59,559 nt of DNA. Source: Streptomyces sp. MUM 203J (GTDB lineage Bacteria; Actinomycetota; Actinomycetes; Streptomycetales; Streptomycetaceae). The notes under the pieces are model-generated. The model saw only the letters and a list, made by a program, of their open reading frames with translations, ran no database searches and was not told the origin of the DNA. Position 1 is the stretch's first letter, and each line of letters begins with the position of its first letter. Below, piece by piece: positions 8,217-16,069 of the stretch. The position numbers and the translations under genes were made by a program. Location of the stretch: contig NZ_JADWYO010000038.1 in the NCBI RefSeq assembly GCF_022414595.1, positions 1 to 59,559 on the forward strand. Direction: 5' to 3'.

Positions 8217-9773
8217 ATGAGCGGCTCCCTCTGGCTCACCCCGCCCGAGAACAGCGACACCCTCACCCGCATCCCGCGCCCGCCCCGGCCCCGCACCGGC
8301 GACACACCGGTGCGCCCCGCACGCCAGGCACCCGGCTGGGCCGCCGCCGACCCCCTCGACGAGCTCACCGAGCGGCTGGAGGACCTGATCGCCCAGGCCG
8401 TCCACCCCGACGAGATCGCCGCCGCCCTCGAGTCCGACGGCATGACGGACGACCACATACGGCTCACCTACGGCCGGGAGAACTCCTTCGCCCTCGCGGA
8501 GGACCTCTACGCCCGGGTGCCCCGCCGCCACCCCGAACCCGCCGGTACGTCCGCCGGCCCCTGGCACACCCGCCTCGGCGGCTGCGTCCTGCGCGGCCTC
8601 GTCTTCGCGCTTCCCGGACTCGCGTACGTCCTCGGGGCGCCCCTTCTCGCGGGCCCGCCCGGCACCCTCGGCCTGCCGGCAGGAACGATGCCCCTCCTCG
8701 CCGGCGCCCTCACCGGCTGGACCTGGAACCAGGCCCTCTCCCACCGCGCCCACGCCTGGCTCGGCCTCGCGGACCGCCCCGCCGCCGCCCGCGCGCTGCT
8801 CCTCGGTGCCCCGCTCGGTGCCCTCCTCGGTGCGCTCGCAGCCGTCGCCGCCGCCCAGCCGGGCCAGTGGGGAGCCGTCGCGTTCGCCGCCGGACAGTCC
8901 CTCTACCTGGCCGCCGCCACCGTCCTGCTCGTCCTGGAACGGGAGAAGGAACTGTTCGGGGCGCTGCTGCCGCTGGCCGCCGGGGCGCTCGTCGCGCTGT
9001 GGACGCCGCTGCCGACGGCCGCCCGGGTGGCGCTGCTGCTGCTGTCGCTGCTCGCGGCGCTCGGCCTCGCCACCCGCGCCCTCGCCGGGGAGACCACGCC
9101 GGGCGCGCCCGGGCGGCAGACGGGCGGCGGGCTCGCCGTGCCACGGCTCACCGCGTCACTCCCGTACGGGCTCTTCGGCCTCGGCACCGGGCTGCTCGTC
9201 CTCTACACGGCCTTCGGCGACGCCCTCGCGTACGGTCCCGCCGCGGCTGTCCCCGGTGCAGGCACCGGCTCCACCGGAGCGGCTGGCACCGCGCCCGACT
9301 TCGCCGCGGCGGTCGCGCTCACCCTCTCGATGGGGCCCGCGGAATGGCTGCTGCACCGGTTCCGCAGCGAGAGCCTCGCCGGACTGCGGGCCGCCCGCAG
9401 CCCCGGCGCGTTCCGCCGGGCCGCCGGCGGCACACTCGCGCTGTGCCTGGCCGGCTATCTGACGGTGCTTCTGCTGCTGACGGCCGCGGGGACCGCGCTC
9501 ATGCCCGGGGCGCCGCCGCCGGGCGGGGTACGGCTGGTGGCGCTGCTGCTGATCGGCGCGGTGCTGTGGACGGCCCTGCTGCTGCAGTCCTTCGGGGCGG
9601 TGCTGTGGGCCGCCGCCGTCTGCTTGACCGCGGCGGGCGCCCGGACCCTGCTGCTCGCCACCGGCGCCGGCGACGCGCGCATGGCGGGTGCCGTGGTGGC
9701 GGGCGCGGCGGCGGGTGCTCTGGGCGTCCTGTGCTGCGTACTGCTGGGACGCGCGACCGCGCACCGCTACTGA
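8217..9773 (+). CDS. Polytopic membrane protein of the exopolysaccharide cluster
   Basis: 518 residues. About 115 hydrophilic N-terminal residues include DELTERLEDLIAQAV and a conserved-looking DDHIRLTYGRENSFALAEDLY. About ten to twelve hydrophobic helices follow from residue 120 to the end. I do not recognise a catalytic domain, and it does not resemble PelG in its opening sequence. Fungal galactosaminogalactan synthase combines a GT4 domain and membrane helices in one chain. This gene, immediately after a soluble GT4 gene, could be the separate membrane/export half. That is inference. It starts 6 nt after the glycosyltransferase stop and ends 22 nt before the GH135 gene. Confidence 0.75.
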   Translation: MSGSLWLTPPENSDTLTRIPRPPRPRTGDTPVRPARQAPGWAAADPLDELTERLEDLIAQAVHPDEIAAALESDGMTDDHIRLTYGRENSFALAEDLYARVPRRHPEPAGTSAGPWHTRLGGCVLRGLVFALPGLAYVLGAPLLAGPPGTLGLPAGTMPLLAGALTGWTWNQALSHRAHAWLGLADRPAAARALLLGAPLGALLGALAAVAAAQPGQWGAVAFAAGQSLYLAAATVLLVLEREKELFGALLPLAAGALVALWTPLPTAARVALLLLSLLAALGLATRALAGETTPGAPGRQTGGGLAVPRLTASLPYGLFGLGTGLLVLYTAFGDALAYGPAAAVPGAGTGSTGAAGTAPDFAAAVALTLSMGPAEWLLHRFRSESLAGLRAARSPGAFRRAAGGTLALCLAGYLTVLLLLTAAGTALMPGAPPPGGVRLVALLLIGAVLWTALLLQSFGAVLWAAAVCLTAAGARTLLLATGAGDARMAGAVVAGAAAGALGVLCCVLLGRATAHRY

Positions 9774-9795
9774 CGAGGACCGAGGAGCCGTACGG

Positions 9796-10407
9796 ATGAC
9801 ACTTCTGGTGCCCTACTACGAGCACCCCGCAGCCCGCCCCGCGCAGTGGTCGGCGATCGTCGCCGCGGCGCCTCTCCTGTACGGAGTCGTCCTCAACCCG
9901 GCCAGCGGGCCGGGCGACGCCCCCGACCCGGCGTTCGCGGCCGTCGCCGCCCGGCTGCGCGCCGAGGGCGTCCGCGTGCTCGGCTACGCCGACACCGCCT
10001 ACGGACGCCGCCCCCACGCCGACGTCGTCCGTGACCTGCTGCGCCACCGCGACTGGTACGGCACGGACGGCGCGTTCCTGGACCAGGCGGCCACCGGGCC
10101 CGAACTGCTTGGCCACTACGGCCGCCTCGCGGTCGCCGCGCGCGCCGCCGGGGCGGCCACGCTCGTCCTCAACCACGGGACGCCCCCGCACCTCGCGTAC
10201 AGTGAACTCGCCGACCTGCTGGTCACGTTCGAAGGCCCCTGGCACACCTACCGGCGGCTGGACCCGCCCGGCGGTCCCGGCCAGTGCCACCTGGTGTACG
10301 CGGCTCCGCCGGACGCGTGGCTCACCGCCCCCGTCCGGTGCGCCGTACCCGGCGACGGGGCACACCCGTGGGGCACCCTTCCGCACCTACTGGAGCCCGC
10401 TTCGTGA
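9796..10407 (+). CDS. Spherulation-specific family 4 (GH135, Sph3-like) hydrolase
   Basis: A 203-residue TIM-barrel protein of the spherulin-4 family. Family landmarks are LLVPYYEHP at the start, the strand GVVLNPASGPG, GYADTAYGRR, the acidic DGAFLDQ and a late VTFEGPW. Characterised Sph3 enzymes are endo-alpha-1,4-N-acetylgalactosaminidases needed for galactosaminogalactan synthesis. No signal peptide or membrane helix is present, so it probably acts inside the cell or at the inner membrane face. The ATG at 9796 has GAGGAG 8 nt upstream. Its TGA overlaps the GTG of the GH114 gene, indicating translational coupling. Confidence 0.85.
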   Translation: MTLLVPYYEHPAARPAQWSAIVAAAPLLYGVVLNPASGPGDAPDPAFAAVAARLRAEGVRVLGYADTAYGRRPHADVVRDLLRHRDWYGTDGAFLDQAATGPELLGHYGRLAVAARAAGAATLVLNHGTPPHLAYSELADLLVTFEGPWHTYRRLDPPGGPGQCHLVYAAPPDAWLTAPVRCAVPGDGAHPWGTLPHLLEPAS

Positions 10408-11249
10408 CGAGACGTTCCCTTGCCCTGACAGCCCTCGCCCTGGCCGCCGCGCTCCTCGCCGGCTGCACGTCGTCCCCGGACGGCACCGGCCCGGCGCCGG
10501 GCCCCACCGGCGGCCGGACCGGCGGCCCGAGCCCCACCGGCGGCCCGGAGGCGGTCTGGCAGCCGGAGCCGGGCGGCCCCTGGCAGTGGCAGCTCAGCGG
10601 GAAACTGGACCCGACGGTGGACGTCCCCGTGTACGACATCGACGGTTTCGACCACCCCGCCGCCACCGTGGCCGACCTGCACCGCCGGGGCCGCAAGGTG
10701 ATCTGCTACCTGTCGACCGGCGCCTGGGAGGACTTCCGCCCCGACGCCGGCGAGTTCCCGAAGACACTGCTGGGCAAGGGCAACGGCTGGGAGGGCGAAC
10801 GCTGGCTCGACATCCGCCGCACCGACGTCCTCGAACCGCTCATGGCAGCCCGGCTCGACATGTGCCGCGACAAGGGCTTCGACGCGGTCGAGCCGGACAA
10901 CATGGACGGCTACGCCAACGACACCGGCTTCCCCCTGACCGCTGCCGACCAGCTCCGCTACAACCGCCTCATCGCCCGCCTCGCCCACGAACGGGGCCTG
11001 TCCGTGGGCCTGAAGAACGACCTGGACCAGATCCCGCAACTCGTCGGTGACTTCGACTTCGCGGTCAACGAGCAGTGCGCCCAGTACGACGAGTGCGACA
11101 CGCTCCGGCCGTTCCTGGACGCGGGGAAAGCGGTGTTCCACGTGGAGTACGAACTCCCGACGCGGGCGTTCTGCCCGGAGGCCCGGCGGATGGGGATGAG
11201 CTCGATACTGAAGAGGTACGACCTGGACTCGTGGCGCAGACCGTGCTGA
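10404..11249 (+). CDS. GH114 endo-alpha-1,4-polygalactosaminidase lipoprotein (Ega3/PelA-like)
   Basis: A 281-residue lipoprotein with signal peptide VTRRSLALTALALAAALLAGC; the lipobox LAGC gives an acylated C21. A Gly/Pro/Thr-rich tether (residues 22-50) leads to a GH114 TIM barrel with VYDIDGFD, KVICYLSTGAWEDFRPD and the catalytic-strand motif FDAVEPDNMDGY. GH114 domains occur in PelA and fungal Ega3 and cleave alpha-1,4-linked galactosamine. It would sit on the outer membrane face, trimming nascent polymer. The GTG start overlaps the preceding stop (GTGA). It is the last gene of the cluster, 30 nt from the convergent cobS. Confidence 0.88.
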   Translation: MTRRSLALTALALAAALLAGCTSSPDGTGPAPGPTGGRTGGPSPTGGPEAVWQPEPGGPWQWQLSGKLDPTVDVPVYDIDGFDHPAATVADLHRRGRKVICYLSTGAWEDFRPDAGEFPKTLLGKGNGWEGERWLDIRRTDVLEPLMAARLDMCRDKGFDAVEPDNMDGYANDTGFPLTAADQLRYNRLIARLAHERGLSVGLKNDLDQIPQLVGDFDFAVNEQCAQYDECDTLRPFLDAGKAVFHVEYELPTRAFCPEARRMGMSSILKRYDLDSWRRPC

Positions 11250-11279
11250 ACCCGGAGGTCCGGAGACGGGGCCCCGCAG

Positions 11280-12050
11280 TCACCCCAGCGTCAGGGTGAC
11301 CAGCGCCGTCACGGTCGCCGTCTCCGCCACAGCCCCGAACACGTCCCCCGTCACCCCGTCCAACCGCCGCACGCACCGCCGCAGCAGCAGCTCCGCCGCG
11401 CCCAGCGCCGCCAGCGCCGCCAGCGCGTGCCGGACCGCCCCCCAGGGCCCCGACACCGCACCGCCCGCCGACGCGCAGGCGACAAGCACCAGACCCGCCA
11501 CCGCCAACGCCGCGCCCCCCGGAACCGTCCCCGCCACCACCGCGCCCAGTCCCTCGGGGCGGGCCGCCGGGACAGCGGTGCGGGACGCCAGGGTGAGCGC
11601 CAGCCGGGCCACGGCCCCCGCCAGGACCGCCCCGGCAGCCCCGTACCGCCACCCGTCCCCGTACAGCTGGAACAGCGCGGCCACCTGGGCGAACAGCACC
11701 AGTACGAGGGTGATCACCCCGAACGGCCCGATGTCCGACTGCTTCATGATCCGCAGCGCGTCCCCCGCGGGCTTCCCGCTGCCCAGACCGTCGGCCGTGT
11801 CGGCCAGCCCGTCCAGGTGCAGTCCCCGGGTCAGCAGCGCCGGGACGGCGACGGACGCGACAGCGGCGAGCAGTGGCCCCGCGCCCAGCAGCAGCAGGGC
11901 CGTGCCCGCGCCGGCCGCGGCCAGGCCCACGACGAGCCCGGCGAGCGGCGCCCACAGCATTCCGGCGCGGGCGGTCCCGCGGTCCCAGCGGGTGACCCGG
12001 GCGGGCAGCACGGTGAGCGTGCCGAAGGCGAAACGTATGCCGTGGTTCAT
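11280..12050 (-). CDS. cobS: Adenosylcobinamide-GDP ribazoletransferase
   Basis: A 256-residue integral membrane enzyme joining adenosylcobinamide-GDP and alpha-ribazole in the last step of the nucleotide-loop pathway. It starts MNHGIRFAFGTLTVLP. The conserved acidic loop is RGLHLDGLADTADGLGSG, and IMKQSDIGPFG follows, both typical of CobS. Six to seven hydrophobic helices are present. No Shine-Dalgarno is visible; instead TACCCT (12063-12058) lies 7 nt upstream of the ATG, suggesting a leaderless mRNA. It is divergent from the membrane protein at 12108, with only 57 nt between the starts. Confidence 0.93.
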   Translation of the reverse strand: MNHGIRFAFGTLTVLPARVTRWDRGTARAGMLWAPLAGLVVGLAAAGAGTALLLLGAGPLLAAVASVAVPALLTRGLHLDGLADTADGLGSGKPAGDALRIMKQSDIGPFGVITLVLVLFAQVAALFQLYGDGWRYGAAGAVLAGAVARLALTLASRTAVPAARPEGLGAVVAGTVPGGAALAVAGLVLVACASAGGAVSGPWGAVRHALAALAALGAAELLLRRCVRRLDGVTGDVFGAVAETATVTALVTLTLG

Positions 12051-12057
12051 CGCCCGC

Positions 12058-12100
12058 AGGGTAGTCGCTGCCGGGATACCGTCCGCACGGAGCCTAGGCT
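12058..12100. promoter_or_regulatory. Divergent leaderless promoters, cobS / membrane protein
   Basis: Two HrdB-like -10 boxes face away from each other. TACCCT is on the minus strand (12063-12058), 7 nt before the cobS ATG. TAGGCT is on the plus strand (12095-12100), 7 nt before the ATG at 12108. The -35 regions must overlap between them. No ribosome-binding site precedes either start. Confidence 0.55.
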
Positions 12101-12107
12101 CCAGGGC

Positions 12108-12857
12108 ATGGACCACTGGTTCACCCGCAACATCGTGGAGCCCGGGAAGCTGCCGCTGCTGCTCTCGCTGGCATCCTTCGTCGTCACCTTCGCCGTGACC
12201 CGGACCATCACCCGGCTCATCCGGGCGGGACGGGGGCCGTTCCGGAACGTCACGCCGGGCGGACTCCACATCCACCATGTGGTTCCCGGGGTCGTCCTCT
12301 CCGTGATCGGCGGCTTCGGCGCGGTCGCCGTGGGAGGGTACGGCGCCGCGGCGATGCTCTTCGCCATCGTGTTCGGAATGGGTGCGGGGCTGGTGCTGGA
12401 CGAGTTCGCCCTGATCCTGCACCTCGACGACGTGTACTGGACGGAGGAGGGGCGCAAGAGCGTGGAGGTGGTGGTGCTCACCGCCGCGCTCCTGCTGCTG
12501 GTCGTGGCCGGGTTCGCGCCGCTGGGCGTGAACGAGGTGACGGAGGAGGAGCGGCAGAACCGGCTGGAGCTGATGGTGACCCTCGTCGTGAACTTCCTGT
12601 TCGTGGTGGTGGCACTGCTGAAGGGCAAGCTCCGGCTGGGCCTGATCGGGGTGCTCGTCCCACCCCTCGCGATCGTCGGCGCGGTGCGGCTGGCGCGGCC
12701 CGGCTCGCTCTGGTCCCGCCGCCTCTATGCCCACCGTCCCCGTGCCCGGGCCCGCGCGCTCCTGCGGGGCTACCGCCACGACAGGCGCTGGACGCGCTGG
12801 GGGCGGCGGGTGCAGGACCTGGTCCTGGGCGCGCCGGACGAGCCGTCACAGGGCTAG
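12108..12857 (+). CDS. Integral membrane protein, unknown function
   Basis: 249 residues with about six hydrophobic segments. After an N-terminal helix comes a conserved-looking GGLHIHHVVPGVVLS (His-rich HIHH), then an acidic interhelical stretch, LDEFALILHLDDVYW. The basic C-terminal tail is RRLYAHRPRARARALLRG. A His/Asp arrangement inside the membrane suggests a metal or proton site, but I do not recognise a named enzyme family. It has no Shine-Dalgarno and a -10-like TAGGCT 7 nt before the ATG. Confidence 0.8.
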   Translation: MDHWFTRNIVEPGKLPLLLSLASFVVTFAVTRTITRLIRAGRGPFRNVTPGGLHIHHVVPGVVLSVIGGFGAVAVGGYGAAAMLFAIVFGMGAGLVLDEFALILHLDDVYWTEEGRKSVEVVVLTAALLLLVVAGFAPLGVNEVTEEERQNRLELMVTLVVNFLFVVVALLKGKLRLGLIGVLVPPLAIVGAVRLARPGSLWSRRLYAHRPRARARALLRGYRHDRRWTRWGRRVQDLVLGAPDEPSQG

Positions 12858-12894
12858 GGCCTGCCGGCGGCTCTTCTCCGGCCGCCTCCTTCCG

Positions 12895-12921
12895 AACGGG
12901 GCGGCGCCCCCGGGCCCCGTT
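12895..12921. terminator. Hairpin between convergent membrane-protein genes
   Basis: AACGGGGC (12895-12902) pairs with GCCCCGTT (12914-12921) in the 86-nt gap between two convergent stops. It probably serves as a bidirectional terminator. Confidence 0.5.
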
Positions 12922-12943
12922 GCGGCGGCTGCCGCGCCCGTCC

Positions 12944-13714
12944 TCAGGACGCCCCGGAGGGGGGACGCGCGGACGGGCTGAGGCCCAGGCGCCCCGGCGC
13001 CCGGGGAGCCGGGGTCAGGGAGGCGGCACCCCCGGTCTCGGGAAGGGGCGCCTTCCGCGCGGACCAGAACCTCGCCACACCCCACAGCGCCAGCACTCCC
13101 GCGATGGCCGCCAGGTGCTCCTTCCCGGCCAGGTTCGGCTTCACCAGCACCTCCACCACCATCGCCACGACCACCAGCCACCCCGTCACCCGCGCCCGGT
13201 ACCGCCAGCACACGAACACCGCCAGCCCCACCACCGCCGCCGACGGTCCCGTGTCCACCACGAGCGCGTCGGACCCGGGCAGCCCCAGCGGCGCCCGCCC
13301 GGGCCCCAGCGCGATGCCGACCCGCGCGTACAGAGTCCCCGCCAGCGTCGCCGCGTAGGCGATCAGCAGCATCCGTGCCCGCCCCAGGCACACCTCCGCG
13401 ATGCCGAAGACGACCAGGATCTGCGCCAGGGCCCCCCACACCGGCAGGTCCAGCGCGGGCACGAACAGCGACAGAGGCGTCCGCAGCAGCGCGAGCCACA
13501 GGGGGTCCTCGGCCCGCACCGCCCCGGCGGCCCGCACCGGCCCGTACCCCCACGGCTGGTTCTGCACGAACTGGAGCAGCGCCGTCAGACACACCGCGGC
13601 CAGCGTCAGCGCGACGGCCCTCCAGCCCCGCGCGGTCAGCCCCGCCCGCACCGTCCCGTACAACGGCCCCCATTCACGGCGGGCGAACCCCCGCACCGCA
13701 GCACGCACAGCCAA
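12944..13714 (-). CDS. Rhomboid-like integral membrane protein
   Basis: 256 residues with about six helices. Two late helices carry DTGPSAAVVGLAVF and KEHLAAIAGVLAL. Their placement recalls the catalytic Ser (G-x-S) and His helices of rhomboid proteases, and the loop region FVPALDLPVWGAL fits the fold. I see no canonical GASG, so activity is uncertain. The likely start is TTG at 13714, with AGGAGAGG just upstream; GTG at 13708 is the alternative. The C-terminal 35 residues are disordered. It lies 45 nt downstream of cobT on the same strand and may be co-transcribed with the cobalamin genes. Confidence 0.7.
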   Translation of the reverse strand: MAVRAAVRGFARREWGPLYGTVRAGLTARGWRAVALTLAAVCLTALLQFVQNQPWGYGPVRAAGAVRAEDPLWLALLRTPLSLFVPALDLPVWGALAQILVVFGIAEVCLGRARMLLIAYAATLAGTLYARVGIALGPGRAPLGLPGSDALVVDTGPSAAVVGLAVFVCWRYRARVTGWLVVVAMVVEVLVKPNLAGKEHLAAIAGVLALWGVARFWSARKAPLPETGGAASLTPAPRAPGRLGLSPSARPPSGAS

Positions 13715-13759
13715 CCGGACCTCTCCTACCGACCCACCGAAAAATGCGGGGCAGCCCGA

Positions 13760-14839
13760 CTACCCGTCCAGTTCCGGCTGTTCCGGCAGCTCAGGCCGTT
13801 CCGGCAGCTCCGCCGCGAGCGCCGCGGCGGCCTGGACGAGGGGGAGTGCGAGCAGCGCCCCGGTTCCTTCCCCCACAGTGACGCCGTGGTCCAGCAACGG
13901 GTTGAGCGCCATCCGGTCCAGCGCCTTCGCCTGCGCGGGCTCCCCGCTCACCTGGCCCGCCAGCCACCAGTCCGGCGCCCGGAACGCCGCCCGCTGCGCC
14001 ACCAGCGCGCACGCCGCCGACACGACCCCGTCCAGGACCACCGGCATCCGCCGCACCGCGGCCTGGAGCAGGAACCCGGTCATCGCGGCGACATCCGCCC
14101 CGCCGACCGCCGCCAGCAGCTCCAGCTGATCACCCAGCACCGGCCGTGCCCGGCGCAGCGCGTCCCGGATCGCCGCGCACTTGCGCATCCACGCCAGGTC
14201 GTCGATCCCGGCACCGCCCCGACCGGTCACCACCGAGGCGTCCGTCCCGCACAGCGCGGCGATCAGCGTGGCCGCGACGGTCGTGCCGCCGACGCTCAGA
14301 TCGCCCAGCACCACCAGGTCGGTGCCGGAGTCGGCCTCCTCGTCGGCGATCGCCATGCCGAGCCGTACCGCCTGCTCGGTCTCCTCCGCAGTCAGCGCGT
14401 CCTCGACGTCGATGCGCCCGCTGCCGCGCCGCACCCGGTGCCGTACGACGTCCTGCGGCAGCAGTTCGGGCTCGCAGTCCAGCCCGGCGTCCACCACCCG
14501 CACCGGCACGCCCGCCCGCCGCGCCAGCACCGCGACCGGGCCCGCCCCGTCCAGGACGTCCCGCACCAGCCGGTACGCCGTCCCGGCCGGGCGGCCCGAC
14601 ACGTCCAGCTTCGCGACCCCGTGGTCCGCGGCGAACAGCACCACCCTGGGACTGTCGACCGGACGCACCGGCACCGCCCCCTGGGCCGCCGCCAGCCACT
14701 CGCCCAGCTCGTCCAGGCGGCCCAGCGCACCCGGCCGCACGGCGAGCCGCTCCCTCCGTTCCTCGGCGTCCCGGCGGACGCCGCTGTCGGGGCGTTCGAT
14801 GAGGTCGGAGAAGTCGTCGAGATTCAGGCTGCTGCTCAT
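13760..14839 (-). CDS. cobT: Nicotinate-nucleotide-dimethylbenzimidazole phosphoribosyltransferase
   Basis: A 359-residue cytosolic enzyme that makes alpha-ribazole phosphate for the lower ligand of cobalamin. Family motifs are VVLFAADHGVAKLDVS, VVLGDLSVGGTTVAATLI, TGRGGAGIDD and the C-terminal NPLLDHGVTVGEGTGALLAL containing the catalytic glutamate of GEGTG. It starts 30 nt after the cobU fusion gene on the same strand, so the two look co-transcribed. The length matches the family. Confidence 0.95.
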   Translation of the reverse strand: MSSSLNLDDFSDLIERPDSGVRRDAEERRERLAVRPGALGRLDELGEWLAAAQGAVPVRPVDSPRVVLFAADHGVAKLDVSGRPAGTAYRLVRDVLDGAGPVAVLARRAGVPVRVVDAGLDCEPELLPQDVVRHRVRRGSGRIDVEDALTAEETEQAVRLGMAIADEEADSGTDLVVLGDLSVGGTTVAATLIAALCGTDASVVTGRGGAGIDDLAWMRKCAAIRDALRRARPVLGDQLELLAAVGGADVAAMTGFLLQAAVRRMPVVLDGVVSAACALVAQRAAFRAPDWWLAGQVSGEPAQAKALDRMALNPLLDHGVTVGEGTGALLALPLVQAAAALAAELPERPELPEQPELDG

Positions 14840-14869
14840 TCGCGGAACAGTACCGCCCGCGGGTGACGC

Positions 14870-16069
14870 TCAGCCGCGCAGCCGCAGGACCTGCCCGGAC
14901 ACCACCAGCAGCACCTGCTCGCACTCGTCCGCGAAGGCCGCGTTGAGCCGCCCCAGCTCGTCCCGGAACCGCCGCCCGGACGCGGTCGCGGGCACCACTC
15001 CGCTGCCCGCCTCGTTCGTCACGGCGACGACCGTACGAGACGTACCGCGGACCGCCGCGACCAGCTCGGCCACCCGTTCCCGCAGTGCCTTCTCCCCGGT
15101 GTGCCGCCAGGTGTCGTCGTCCCAGGCGCCGACCCGGTCCATCGCGTCGGTCAGCCACAGCGACAGACAGTCGATCAGCAGCGGCGGCCCCTCCTCCCGC
15201 AGCAGCGGCGCCAGCTCGCAGGTCTCCTCCGTACGCCACGACCCGGGCCGCCGGTCCCGGTGGAGGCTCACCCGGTCCGCCCACTCCGCGTCGCCCTCCC
15301 TGGTGCCGCTCGTCGCCACGTACACGACCTCCGGCAAGGCCTCCAGCCGCCGCTCCGCCTCCAGCGACTTCCCGGACCTGGCCCCGCCGGTGACCAGCGT
15401 GCGCCGTGGCACGGGGCTCCGCTCCCGGTGCGCGCCCACCACCACCGTCGCCCCGTCCGGCACCGCCCGCGCCCCCGCCGCCGCGAGCCGCCGGTCCAGC
15501 TCCGGCCCCGGTGGCACGTCGTGATCCAGATGTACGGCCAGGACGTCGGTGTCCGGCCCGACCGCGCCCACCGCCCGCAGCCGCGCCAGAGACTCGGGCC
15601 GCCCGGCCACGTCGACGACCACCGTGTCGTAAGGGCGGGCCGGGGCTCCCAGCCCGGCGGGGGCCGCCCCGCGCGGCAGGTACAGCAGCCGCCCGCCTTC
15701 CAGGGACGTGACCTCGTACCCGGTGCCGGGTGTGTCCATGGACACCGCCAGCACCTTGTGCCCGCTGATCAGGGTGAGTTCCCGCCCGTCCGGCACCCGT
15801 CCGGCGGCGGGCAGCCCGGCCGGGACCTCCACGGCCGGCCCGTCGTGCGGGTGGGTGAGCAGCACCTGCCGCACACCGGACAGCGAACGTCCGGCGCGGG
15901 CGGCGGCCAGGGCGGCGCCGGGGGTGAGGTCGAGCAGCAGGGCGCCGTCCACGAGCAGTGAGGTCGCGGCCCGCGCGTCCGCGCCCCTGGCGAGTGCGCA
16001 CACGGCGCAGGGACAGCCGGGACGGGGGAGCCCGAGGGGTGTGCCGGTGCCGAGCAGAGTCAGTTCCAC
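14870..16069 (-). CDS. cobU: Metallo-beta-lactamase-like / CobU fusion
   Basis: A 399-residue two-part protein. Residues 1-215 look like a PhnP-type metallo-beta-lactamase fold (LGTGTPLGLPRPGCPC at the start). The metal motif is degraded: THPHDGPA (residues 72-79) lacks the last His of HxHxDH, although HLDHD occurs at 180-184. Residues 222-399 are CobU, the bifunctional adenosylcobinamide kinase/guanylyltransferase, with P-loop GGARSGKS (228-235), the guanylylation His in SLHRDRRP (H270) and LLIDCLSLWLT. The GTG at 16069 has GGAGG 9 nt upstream. It is upstream of cobT in the same orientation. No cobalamin riboswitch is evident ahead of it. Confidence 0.9.
   Translation of the reverse strand: MELTLLGTGTPLGLPRPGCPCAVCALARGADARAATSLLVDGALLLDLTPGAALAAARAGRSLSGVRQVLLTHPHDGPAVEVPAGLPAAGRVPDGRELTLISGHKVLAVSMDTPGTGYEVTSLEGGRLLYLPRGAAPAGLGAPARPYDTVVVDVAGRPESLARLRAVGAVGPDTDVLAVHLDHDVPPGPELDRRLAAAGARAVPDGATVVVGAHRERSPVPRRTLVTGGARSGKSLEAERRLEALPEVVYVATSGTREGDAEWADRVSLHRDRRPGSWRTEETCELAPLLREEGPPLLIDCLSLWLTDAMDRVGAWDDDTWRHTGEKALRERVAELVAAVRGTSRTVVAVTNEAGSGVVPATASGRRFRDELGRLNAAFADECEQVLLVVSGQVLRLRG

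Noticed and set aside
4494..8753. 1419-codon open frame on the minus strand
   Set aside because: It is antisense to the deacetylase, glycosyltransferase and membrane-protein genes, with low-complexity Gly/Ala/Val/Glu composition. In DNA this GC-rich the complementary frame rarely has stops.
8217..9773. Calling the membrane protein PelG
   Set aside because: Position and topology invite it, but the N terminus and motifs do not look like PelG. Named only as a cluster membrane protein.
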